Part shown: in pieces, positions 1 to 10,000 of the stretch | Numbering within the stretch: position 1 is the first letter of the stretch | How the letters are laid out: each line of letters begins with the position of its first letter | Origin: Dysidea avara | Taxonomy: Eukaryota > Porifera > Demospongiae > Dictyoceratida > Dysideidae | Direction: 5' to 3' | NCBI RefSeq assembly: GCF_963678975.1 | Contig: NC_089281.1 | Location: 8,643,277 to 8,707,276, forward strand | DNA: 64,000 bases | Notes under the pieces: generated by a model | Databases searched by the model: none | Seen by the model: only the letters and a program-made list of their open reading frames with translations | What the model was told of the DNA's origin: nothing | Translations under genes and position numbers: made by a program

Positions 1-1518
1 AAAGTAAGAGTGATTTTATTACCACAACTGGGAGCTCTACAGAGACTGGATGTGCAGTGGAGTATTGCGATCGAGTTTTTACTGAAGAAAGTAATAAGCC
101 TGAAAGAACTGACAGTCAGAGTACAAAAGGACTACATTGATCATTCCTATGATTCATCAGATTCATGGTTACATTTCTGGATGTCGAAAGGGTTTTCCCC
201 AAAAAATATAAACATTGTCACTAAGTCATATCCTATCTTTGTCAGAATATTGTGGGATAGTTGGGCAATTTCTAACTCTAAATCATTGGCAGGTTGCACT
301 GGTCATGTGAAGCTTTACAAAAGTTTAAAAGTTCCATTAAATTTTCGACCCATCATACCAGAATTCCAGCTAGACTTTGGTCAAGCAGTTTCTTCTCCAT
401 TTGTGAAAACTAATAGTTTAGGACTAATGGAATTAGAAAGAGATATTTTGCTGTTAAGTGATGGTAGTTATTGTGGTAAGGTAATGCATAAGGCATCGCT
501 ACAACCGTTTTCTTCAATTATTCCCAGGGAAGACCAACTGAATCACAGTATCACCAGTCTTAAACATGTTAGGGAATTTGATGCCTCATGTTGCAGATTT
601 GTTTCTGAAAACTTGGAACAACTGGCTGTTGTGTGTCCTAACCTTCAACGACTTACCTTAAAGCAAAACAAACAATGTTTGGAGAATTTAAAAGGTCTAC
701 ATGCCATTGCTAGTTCTTGTCACAACCTACAAGGACTAAACTTGATGGGTATACCAGTTAAAGAGGTGGGAAATCAGACACAATTGTGGGAGATATTGAG
801 TGATATGAAGTTGACTCATCTAGCAGTAGAGTTGTGTATCTTATTACCATCAGCGATTTATAATCAAAGATTGATTAGGGCTGTTAAGAAATGTACTGGT
901 CTTAAAGCATTAGAGACTAGATATTGTTCTTGTCCAGTGGTTGAGAAGAGCTCGTCATTATTATCACATTTTTCAACACTTATCCATTGTATCCTTACTG
1001 TTAATCATCATCTTGCCAATCTCCTGCAGGACATACTCACTGGCTGTAGGGAACTGAAGTATCTAAAGTACACTGATAATGGTATTGCTGGGCAATTTCT
1101 CTCATCGGTGCACACATTGCACTTGCAACAGTTGTACATCCATTCCATTTATGCTGACCTTCCCAATACCTTTATGAGTTCAGTGTCAACTCATGGTGGA
1201 CTAGTACATGTGGTGCTGAATGTGAGATCAATGACTACTGTAGGTATTAGGGTACTTGTAGCCAGCTCTCCTAAGCTATTGACATTTATTGCTAATCTAT
1301 GCTATACAGAGACTAATGAAGACAACAGCGTTATAGTCAAACTTGCTGAGCTAGAAGCTACATTGAAGAGCATGTTTTCCCACAGGCAACTTTTTATATT
1401 GGGGAGATACACAGTGGTGAAAAAAGCTATCGGTATACGCCTACGCCAGTATTATGATTCGTATGAAGATGAACTTCATTTCAAGACAGACTTGTTTTCA
1501 TTGTGGCAACATACCTAA
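1..1518 (+). CDS. Leucine-rich-repeat protein, F-box/LRR type, 3' part
   Basis: The reading frame is open from the left edge of the window to a TAA at 1516-1518, so the start of the gene lies outside; about 505 residues are visible. The middle of the protein has leucine-rich repeats of the cysteine-containing kind typical of FBXL proteins, for example LEQLAVVCPNLQRLTL, LHAIASSCHNLQGLNL and LIRAVKKCTGLKALE. The F-box, if present, would be upstream. Proteins of this class usually recruit substrates to SCF ubiquitin ligases, but that role is inferred from repeat type only. The whole visible part is one uninterrupted exon. The first bases (GTAAGAG) resemble a splice donor, but the long open frame beyond them argues against an intron there. 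An animal LRR protein without an F-box is the main alternative. Confidence 0.7.
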   Translation, partial: KVRVILLPQLGALQRLDVQWSIAIEFLLKKVISLKELTVRVQKDYIDHSYDSSDSWLHFWMSKGFSPKNINIVTKSYPIFVRILWDSWAISNSKSLAGCTGHVKLYKSLKVPLNFRPIIPEFQLDFGQAVSSPFVKTNSLGLMELERDILLLSDGSYCGKVMHKASLQPFSSIIPREDQLNHSITSLKHVREFDASCCRFVSENLEQLAVVCPNLQRLTLKQNKQCLENLKGLHAIASSCHNLQGLNLMGIPVKEVGNQTQLWEILSDMKLTHLAVELCILLPSAIYNQRLIRAVKKCTGLKALETRYCSCPVVEKSSSLLSHFSTLIHCILTVNHHLANLLQDILTGCRELKYLKYTDNGIAGQFLSSVHTLHLQQLYIHSIYADLPNTFMSSVSTHGGLVHVVLNVRSMTTVGIRVLVASSPKLLTFIANLCYTETNEDNSVIVKLAELEATLKSMFSHRQLFILGRYTVVKKAIGIRLRQYYDSYEDELHFKTDLFSLWQHT

Positions 1519-1855
1519 CTCATTGCACAATGGACATGTACATTAAGTGTTGTATGTATAACAGTACCCATAAGCTTATGTACTACTACTACTATATCTG
1601 CATGGTCAGCTGCAGTACCCATTTTTTGTAAGCTTTATTGTAGGAATGTTAGTGTGTGAAATTTGATGTAACAAATATATAGCTAGCATATATACTGCAT
1701 GTGGAATTAAGTTCTTAAAACAACTTTCTCTTGAGTTGCAAAGATCTTTGGGTATATAATCCATTCACTGGAACTGGGCTAACATTATACCATGTAGGCA
1801 AGCAATAATATAACGTGTCAAGTCATACTCTAACAGAGTGGTTAACTATTCTGAT

Positions 1856-2749
1856 CAGGGGCGGATCTAGGGGGGGGGGGGGGGGGGGGGGCTTTGGGGG
1901 CTGAAGCCCCCCCCCCCCCCCCCCCCCTTCATATTTAGGCTTTACTTGATCAATATGCTGAGTATTATAATGAAATTTTGTCTTAGCATAATTATACGAT
2001 CACTAATAATACAAATACTCATAAAACCACCTTATAAACGTCTTTCCAAGGTATTATCAGTGGATTTATGCTAAAATTTATGCAACAAGGACCCGAATCA
2101 GCATTGGAGGTTTACAAGATCGAGATACTCTAATAGAGCAGTCAGCTAACTACTCTAATAGAACATTCACTGGAAACATGTAGTTGGTTCTGTTATGGAA
2201 TTTTTCCAAATCTGCTTGCACCTATACATGCAATGAAATGAATTGGTCTGTTTAAAGGGCTTCATTCATCTACTTGTGTAGTTAATATGTATGACAATAC
2301 TTAATTCAGGTTCACAATTTCCATTGAAAATACTCTCAGATTCAATTTGTCCAAATTTCAAAATTTTCCACTTTCAACATTATTATTCTATAACATGCAC
2401 CTATTCAGTGTTGTGCAATTGTGAGAGGGGTGCATCATGTACTTGGTTGTCTGTACCTACCCAAACTTTTCCATTAGCAAAATGCTTCAGAGAGCCATAC
2501 CTATAATCTAAAGGCAGTATATAAAATATCTACAGGCAGAAAATATTATGAATTTTATGTGGAAATGTCTCCAAATTGCAGTGTTTTAGCATCTATTTTT
2601 CAAAATTTTCCTGGGGGGGGGCATGCCCCCAGACCCCCCTAGTTCCAGCATGCTTCGCATGCTGGGAAGTGTGCTTCGCTACCTCTACCCAAGAGATTAG
2701 TACCTTGAGTTAGCCCCTCCCTTTTATAAATCCTATAGATCCGCCCCTG
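1856..2749. mobile_element. Non-autonomous DNA transposon with CAGGGGCGGATCTA termini
   Basis: Both ends carry inverted CAGGGGCGGATCTA, and the element is flanked by the 5-bp direct repeat CTGAT (1851-1855 and 2750-2754). Just inside the left end is a run of about 20 G followed by a run of about 20 C, and near the right end a G-rich palindrome around GCATGCCCCC. No transposase is seen. The termini resemble hAT-type ends, but hAT elements normally leave 8 bp, so the class is uncertain. Related fragments lie at 3145-3230, 5440-5480, 5850-5935 and 39390-39460. Confidence 0.65.
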
Positions 2750-2754
2750 CTGAT

Positions 2755-4372
2755 AGAACAGTCACATTTGTAAAATTCAGACGAAGTAATCTGGTAGGGA
2801 ACCTAACAGGCTCTGCCTTCTGTGTACACCCTCCATGCAGTGCCTAACTGGTAAAGTAGATAATAACAATAACAATCTAATGTTTGTCACATCGTACCCC
2901 CACCAAAGCTAGTACCTGTGATTTCCCGTGATTGTTCTGTTAGAGAGGTTTTCCTAAGAATCTCAGCTAAAATTGCGAGTGACAACTACAGTAGAACCTG
3001 TCTAAGCCGGTCACCTTCAGGCCAAAATTTCTAGGCATTAGGCAAGTGGTTGATTCTGACAAGGATTATAGTGTATAGATGTCTTTGGGGAATTTATAGT
3101 TAGTGCCTTATAGAGAGCTGAGGTCGCCTTTCTAGATAGGTCAAGGGCGGATTTAGGGGGGGTGCTTGGGGCGCTGAAGCACTCCCCCTCCAAAATTTTA
3201 CAATGAGCAAGCTAGGAAGCTTTTAGAAGCTGTACTACAGGTGCAGCTGCATTTTATACATATGTATGGGCAATGAAAAGATGGAAAGAGCAAGGGGAAT
3301 AGCTAATCTTATCCAAGAATTACTAAAAGGGGTTCAAAATTATACTATTGGAGTAAGTCTTACCTTAGAAGTTGCTAAATCCGAAATACTCTAATAGAAC
3401 AGTCAACTACTCTAATAGAACATCCAACATTAAAACTATAATTTTCAAGAAGTTACCAGAGTGTAAGCTGAAATTAAACCTATTCTTCTAGACCTGTGCA
3501 CTGCTAACCTCACCATTGTACCAATCATCCTGCCATATACCAATCACTTCAGGTAAAAGATTTATACCATTAATGCACTATAAATTGTATAAAACATCAT
3601 TAATTGAAAATCTATTCTGAAAATAACCTTCTCTGTCAAATAGTTTAAGTTTTTTAGGCTCTGCTACGAACTTGATTCTTGGGTTAATTGAAATGCTTCT
3701 CTTGCAAGTAAAACAGTAGTCTTATATAATAGTGAATTTCTTAGCTTTTGTAAAGTTCACAAGGCTGCAACATCTGAGAACTGTTCGTTTTTGTTTCCCT
3801 TAATTGCTTGATCAAATCCCAGGCTACATTTGTATAAATCTAGCAGCTTTGGAGTTTGCACTATCAAATCCCTTGAAGCTCAACTTTAAGCTTAAATGAT
3901 ACTGCAGCATTTATGTTGTCATGATCATTGTGTACTAAAAAGGGTAAGTTGTGGCCAAAAACTAGCTGTATTTGTAGACTAGTTGTAAAACAATTATAAT
4001 GATGGATGGATCCATCATTTTAAAAGTTAGATTGAAATAGCAACCTGCACTTCAGAACAGTGGCTACGTATGAAGTAGATCCAATCCTGTGTTTTAAATA
4101 TTCTCCTTGACCTTACATTCAATCAAGACACACAGTAGTGTGTCGTACACCTGCTTAGTTTTTGTTTTACACCTGAAATTTTACACCTGCTTAGTTACAC
4201 CCGCGATTTTACACCTGCTTAGTTTTTGTTTTATAACTTTGTCGCTGTAAGTCTATCGCTATTCAAACTATCAAAAGGCACTGCTACGATGATCAGCCTA
4301 TCTACACACCAATTTTCAAGTTATTTCTATGCTTGGTTTACCCTGTAGCCGTGACAGAAGTTTGATCTGTTT
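2755..4372. other. Intergenic, repeat-derived, no gene seen
   Basis: No credible coding exon. It holds a pogo-like end (ACAGTAGAACCTGTCTAAG near 2990), a partial copy of the CAGGGGCGG-type element near 3145-3230, and two adjacent copies of the TACTCTAATAGA motif at about 3390-3425. Confidence 0.5.
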
Positions 4373-4658
4373 TAAGCAGATTTCAACTAGAAATTTCATT
4401 TATAAAGCAGAAATTAAGTGAGGTGATCAGTCAAGGTAGCAGTGGTTCAGTGGTTAAGGATGCAGGTGCTAGGTATGGAGGTCCCTGGTTCGATCTCTGG
4501 TAAGTTTTTTTTTTCGACATTTTTTGCACACCTTTTTTACCCCGTGGTGACTGCTCTATTAGCACCTGCATCCTTAACCACTGAACCACTGCTACCTTGA
4601 CTGATCACCTCACTTAATTTCTGCTTTATAAATGAAATTTCTAGTTGAAATCTGCTTA
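4373..4658. repeat. Perfect 98-bp foldback carrying tRNA-like Pol III promoter boxes
   Basis: The left arm (4373-4470) and right arm (4561-4658) are identical inverted copies over all 98 bases. They are separated by a 90-nt loop. On the + strand the left arm contains an A-box-like TGGTTCAGTGGTTAAGG. The loop contains a B-box-like GGTTCGATCTC, then a run of ten T that could terminate Pol III. It therefore looks like a tRNA-derived SINE whose head has been copied back in inverted orientation. It is not a functional tRNA: no closed cloverleaf or acceptor stem was found. Confidence 0.75.
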
Positions 4659-4946
4659 TAGTCAAACGTTTGTAATTTCATAGATCTACCAATAGAAGTT
4701 CTAGACTGTTCTAGAACATTCTATGTATGTTTTATTAGAAGTCCTCAAAAAAAATGTGCACTCTATTAGAGTATTACAATAATATTATCAAATATTGAAT
4801 TAAATCATGCAATGAAATACATTTATAAGTCTGTCTTCAATAATCATCATTGTATCTACATAGAAAAGAAGAAATGTGAGTAAAGACAAACCTCAAAGTC
4901 AGCCATAGGCTGGTTTTGGGGCCTTGTAAAGTACAAAAAGGAGTGA

Positions 4947-5221
4947 AATCCACACAAAAACAGCCAAGCTGTGAAAAAATGGTGCGGCCTTAAAAAGCCT
5001 GGGTGAAAAAAGTTGTGAAATCAAAGGTGGCGGCCAAGAAATGGCTGCAATGATGTTAATGCTAATAAATTTTAACAATGCACACAGCCATTATTAAAAT
5101 TTTTAGCATTAACATCATTGCAGCCATTTCTTGGCTGCCACCTTTGATTTCACAACTTTTTTCACCCAGGCTTTTTAAGGCCGCACCATTTTTTCACAGC
5201 TTGGCTGTTTTTGTGTGGATT
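4947..5221. repeat. Foldback element, 119-bp arms
   Basis: Arms 4947-5065 and 5103-5221 are inverted copies with one mismatch in 119 bases and a 37-nt loop. The ends read AATCCACACAAAAACAGCC and its complement. It has no coding capacity. A diverged relative lies at 18718-19228, so this is a dispersed family and not a one-off palindrome. Confidence 0.75.
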
Positions 5222-7051
5222 AACTATACTGTCTATACACTCTTTATTCTCTTTGACAAGCCACTATTATACATTTTCCTAAAATCCAATAACAAGAAAC
5301 AGTGTACAGTTCTGTTTTTTAATTAAAATTACTTCCAACTGAACTCATTCAAATTAAAATTACTTCCACCTGAACTCATTTATCTTGTACCCACATTTGG
5401 TTAAAAATAGCTTCTAGATTCGGCTTGTGATAGCCATTTTCCAAAATTTTCCAGGGGGCCCGGGAGTATAATATGCCACCAGATCTAGAGCCTCTCTAGC
5501 TGGAGAATTATATACAGCTGAGTGCATATGTATTCCACATGCACACTGGTGAGTCAGTCTACTTGCCCTCTCCACTCCCACTTACCCTCTCTACTGTTTG
5601 GACAGCTAGTGTAGTTTGAGCCATGAGACTAAATTATACTATACTTCAAAACACTAAATTTGATCATGTGCAGCTGATACCCATATGTTTCCACTACTAG
5701 TTCTTTAAGATGTTAGTCTAAGATTGAATTTTAGCTACATGGCTGCGCCTTTTAGTTATATTGACAAGCTGTAGTGGAATAATGGTATCACATAAAGAAA
5801 GTGACATCATTCTTCACTCAAAATTACTACCAAATTCAATCTCAATAGGCCAAATTTGCAAAATTTTCCTGTGGGGGCATGCCCCCAGACCCCCTAGATA
5901 GAGCATGCTCCACATGCTGAGTGTGCTTCTCACACTAATTGTATCAACTATCTTGCTACATAGCTATATAAATGTCCATGTTAGCACGCCCCCCTTCTGA
6001 AATTTAAAAAAAAAAATTTATTTATTAAGGCTTTACAGCACAAGTGCTGAAGGTCTGTAGGACACCTGGTCCTACAGCCTGTTTAAAGTTGTTACAGAAA
6101 GTATGTTTGAAAAGGTGGATATTATAAAATAATGGCATAATGGTAATACCCTCCCGCCCGCATCATAATAATTAGAAAGGCTGAATGAGAAACTAATAAT
6201 CACCGAATAGGGGCCTTATCACTAGAAAATAAATCAATAAATATAACTGATATGTTACTATAAATGATGATTTTTATATAATTCGGCCAAGGCTCTGTTT
6301 TTCCATTTTAGAGTATACACGCAATATAATACATACTGAGACATTTATACCAGTACAATTGCATGTAAATTATTGTAATACAATGTTTTAGGGTTTTAAT
6401 CCATATTTGTAATTTAGGTAGCTACTGTACTATGCACATGTATGTGATCATTGTTTTGTCCATAAATATGCAATTTCAAATGATTTGAGCCATACAATTT
6501 TGAAAATGTCGTCAGCATACAGCCCCCCAGCAGGTGAGTCCGCCATCCACCTCAGCACCCCTGCCTGAAATATCTTCCTACGCCTCTGCTTTTATTATTG
6601 AAATTGTTAGTATAATCAGAATTAAAAGTAGGTCATCACTTGTGTAATATTGTCTACTAATTGAAACACAACACGGGCATGCTATAAAATTATACATGTA
6701 ATATGGCAACCATTCCATTGGCAAAATTTGTTTTGTTACACACAGAATGGTAGAAATTTCAGAATTTTTTTTGTTTTTGAAATGTGTCCAGTCTGCTACA
6801 TGTCAGAACAGGTAAAGTCTCAAAGGAAGGGTAAACCCTGCATGCCACCAAGGAATCAATGACATGCCATCCAGCCTCTTTCCAACATCACTAGCATATT
6901 CTAAATATACACTGAAAGTAAACATTAATTGATTTTGCATACTGTGTACACAATTAAATTAAAGTTTTATGCTTTTAGTTGCATTTTATATTTTAATATT
7001 TTTGTTTTGTTTTTGTTCTTTTATGCTGTTTACTTTCAATGGTTCTCTTTT
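5222..7051. other. Intergenic, transposon fragments, no gene seen
   Basis: Contains 3' pieces of the G-rich element family (5440-5480, 5850-5935). At about 6005-6110 there is a minus-strand non-LTR-like 3' end (GCCTTAATAAATAAA followed by T-rich sequence on that strand). No exon with convincing coding character was found. Confidence 0.4.
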
Positions 7052-10000
7052 CTACTGGTCATCAGGAGATGCCACTTCACCATTGCATTTCTTTCTCCAA
7101 TCTTTCACTAGTTTACGCAACTTCTTGTTAAACCGTCTCCTAATCTTGTTAAATTTCCATTCTTTATCCTCAATCAAGTATTGAGAATGCAACTTCAAGT
7201 CAGCCCTTTTCTTTTCCTTCAACACCTCAAATTTCTTCATGTAGGTCTCTTCTGCCTCCATTATCTTCTCATTCAACTTCTTGTTTAACTCATCAACTTG
7301 AATTTGTTGTGCTTCTGTCAGAGTGAATGTAAAGTGCTTACTCAATCCCTGTATTTCTCGTTTTTCTTTCTTTGCCACCACCTTTAAGCTTCTTCTCAGA
7401 TCTGCAAGTTTTACATGCAACTCTTCTTCAAACTTTTTTCTTTCCTCTTCTGACTTGATTTGCTGTTGTATTTTCATTATGTTCTCCTGTTCTACTAATT
7501 TTCTTCTCAGTTCTTCCTTAAACATTTTCCTTTCTTCCATCATGTTAACTTGGTGATCTTCTTCTAAACTATCCACCATCTGCCAGATTATCTTACAACC
7601 CTCATCTAGCTTCACCAGGTGTTTAATAACAGTTTCTTTGAATTCTGTAAAGAACTAAGATCATGTATTAAAATTTTATACTGTTTCTTACCTTCTTTAA
7701 AGACCTGCATCTTCTGTTCTGATGCCTTTGCTTGATCTTCTAGTTTTACTTTCAGTTCTTGTTCAAATTTTTTCTGTTGTTCCATCATTTTAGCTTGATG
7801 TTCTTCCTCTAATGCATCAACTATCTTTTCAATTGTCTTAAACCTCTCATCTAATTCTATCACATGTTTGGTGACAGTTTCTTTGAAGTCTACATGTTAT
7901 TAGCAATATGCACAACATACAATATCATTAAAGTTTCTCACCTTCATTAATAGGCTGCATCTGTCCCTCTGATTCATTGACTTGGTCTTCCTTCACAAAA
8001 TCGATCATTGAATTGTACCCATCATCTCTTGGGCCAAATGATTGACCGACACATGTTTCTGATTCAACAATATCAGTAGTAGCAGTAACATCAACCTGTG
8101 TGTATGATTTGAAAATCAATGCCATATATGGAATGTAATTTCAACAGCATTATGTATGGGTGAAGAAACACAAGTGGAACTAGAGGTGCACTGATATGGA
8201 AATTTTCCAATATACCGATAACCAATATATTGGCTACAAAAATGACTGGTTCTGATACCAGTATATACCAATATCTGAACATATTGTACTTTGCGTGGGA
8301 TGATCAAAGCGATGCCACGTATCATATTGTCCACACAGTACTGATCAACTGCATAACTGTACTGTATGAGTCATTTAGTACAGTTATGCAGCTAATTGGG
8401 CAAATACAGTACAGTTATGCACTTAATTGGGAAAATACAGCACACTTGGGCAAATACAGTACAGTTATGTGGAGAATTTAGTTACGTAAACAACACACTG
8501 CAAATCACTAAAACCAGCCAAACTAATCCTACGAGTTCGTTTTACGGCCAGGAATAGATTGTACTGATCGTCTGATCATGAAGCTTTTTAACACGACTCC
8601 ACTAAGATAGCACGATTGATCACGTGCGTGACATTGTAAATCGCTAAAACTAGCCTATTAGTTCGTTCTACGACTAGAAATAGATTATATGAACACTTAC
8701 TGATATCCTTATCACCAAAAATCGCAGCGGTTTGAGTACTAGAGAAAATTGCTCCGAGCCAGCATTGACCAGGAAGTACAATATAACACTTAAAGCACCG
8801 CCTTGCTTGTGTGTACGAAAAATACAGTACTCGGGGGGTGTCTCGAGGCAAATACAGCACTCGGCTTCGCCTCGTGCTGTATTGGCCTCTCGACACACAC
8901 CCTCGTATTGTATTTCTGTACACACATGCGGCGGTGCTTTAACTCTAACAGAAAAGGTTGTCAGTATGGACACTACAACAAACATTTTAAAATATGTGGC
9001 AAAAAGTTTACTACTGAAAAGGTGGTCACTAAAAGCCTATGAAAAAGAATTGTGAAAAAAGTAGTGATAAAAAGGTGTGTAAAAAAAGAAAACAATGTGA
9101 CCAACTCAGGAATTGAACCCTGGTCATCATGAGAACCTTTGAGACTCATGCTTTAACCATTGTGCTCTAAGTGGAACATTTGTTTTGATAAATTTTGGTA
9201 AGTCGTCACAGTCATGTGATTAAAAATAAAACTTAAAAAGGGTCTCAAATGAAAAAAGTCCAACACTTTTGAGGATCAAAACCCAAAGATCCCTTACTAT
9301 AGTTCCATGACTATGTTACCTTACTACTAGCTACCCACCTCCCTTAATTTGTACCTACCAATAAGAACCTATTATATTAGCTAGTTAGAAGGTAAGTTTT
9401 TGGTGAGTTTGAGGCAAGCTAGGGTTAGAAAGTGAGGTGAAGCCGAGGTTTCTAAACCACAAAGCCTATACTTAGTCAACACTATAGTATCATTACTCCC
9501 AACTATGTTAACACATTACCTCATTGATGGAATCCACATTGCTGTCCTTATAGTCAGAGGAGTGACCTTCCAATTCATCAGTGATCCTGGAATCAAAAAA
9601 AAAAATTGTATTATGTTGCTGAGGCCAGCATATAATCACCAAGATATCACAAAAGTTTCAGTATTTCAATATTCATTTAGGGATTTCCAAGCTTTTCACT
9701 GTTCAAGTTTTGTCCAACATTTTGCTCCTTACTACTGTCTTCCTATTATTCCAAAAATTATTCCAGCAAATTTGACATATCCCTATACTGTCAAGGTATT
9801 ACACAAACTGCTTGAGTTCATTTTTAATGTCTGTTTGATTATGTATTCATAAATTTATGGGGTGCCGCTTGTACCAAAATTGTACAAAAATGCCTTATTT
9901 ATAAACTATAACCATACTTTATAAATCAATGCACTACTTTATAAATCATGAACATTTACTTTATAAATCATGTGCATGATTTATAAACCATATACCTGAT

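Noticed and set aside
4440..4500. tRNA gene
   Set aside because: A and B boxes are present but there is no closed cloverleaf and the sequence is half of a foldback; called SINE-derived instead. The same applies at 9075-9175 and 18170-18262.
4373..4658. CRISPR-like or bacterial structure
   Set aside because: Inverted, not direct, repeats, no spacers, and the whole window is intron-bearing animal DNA.
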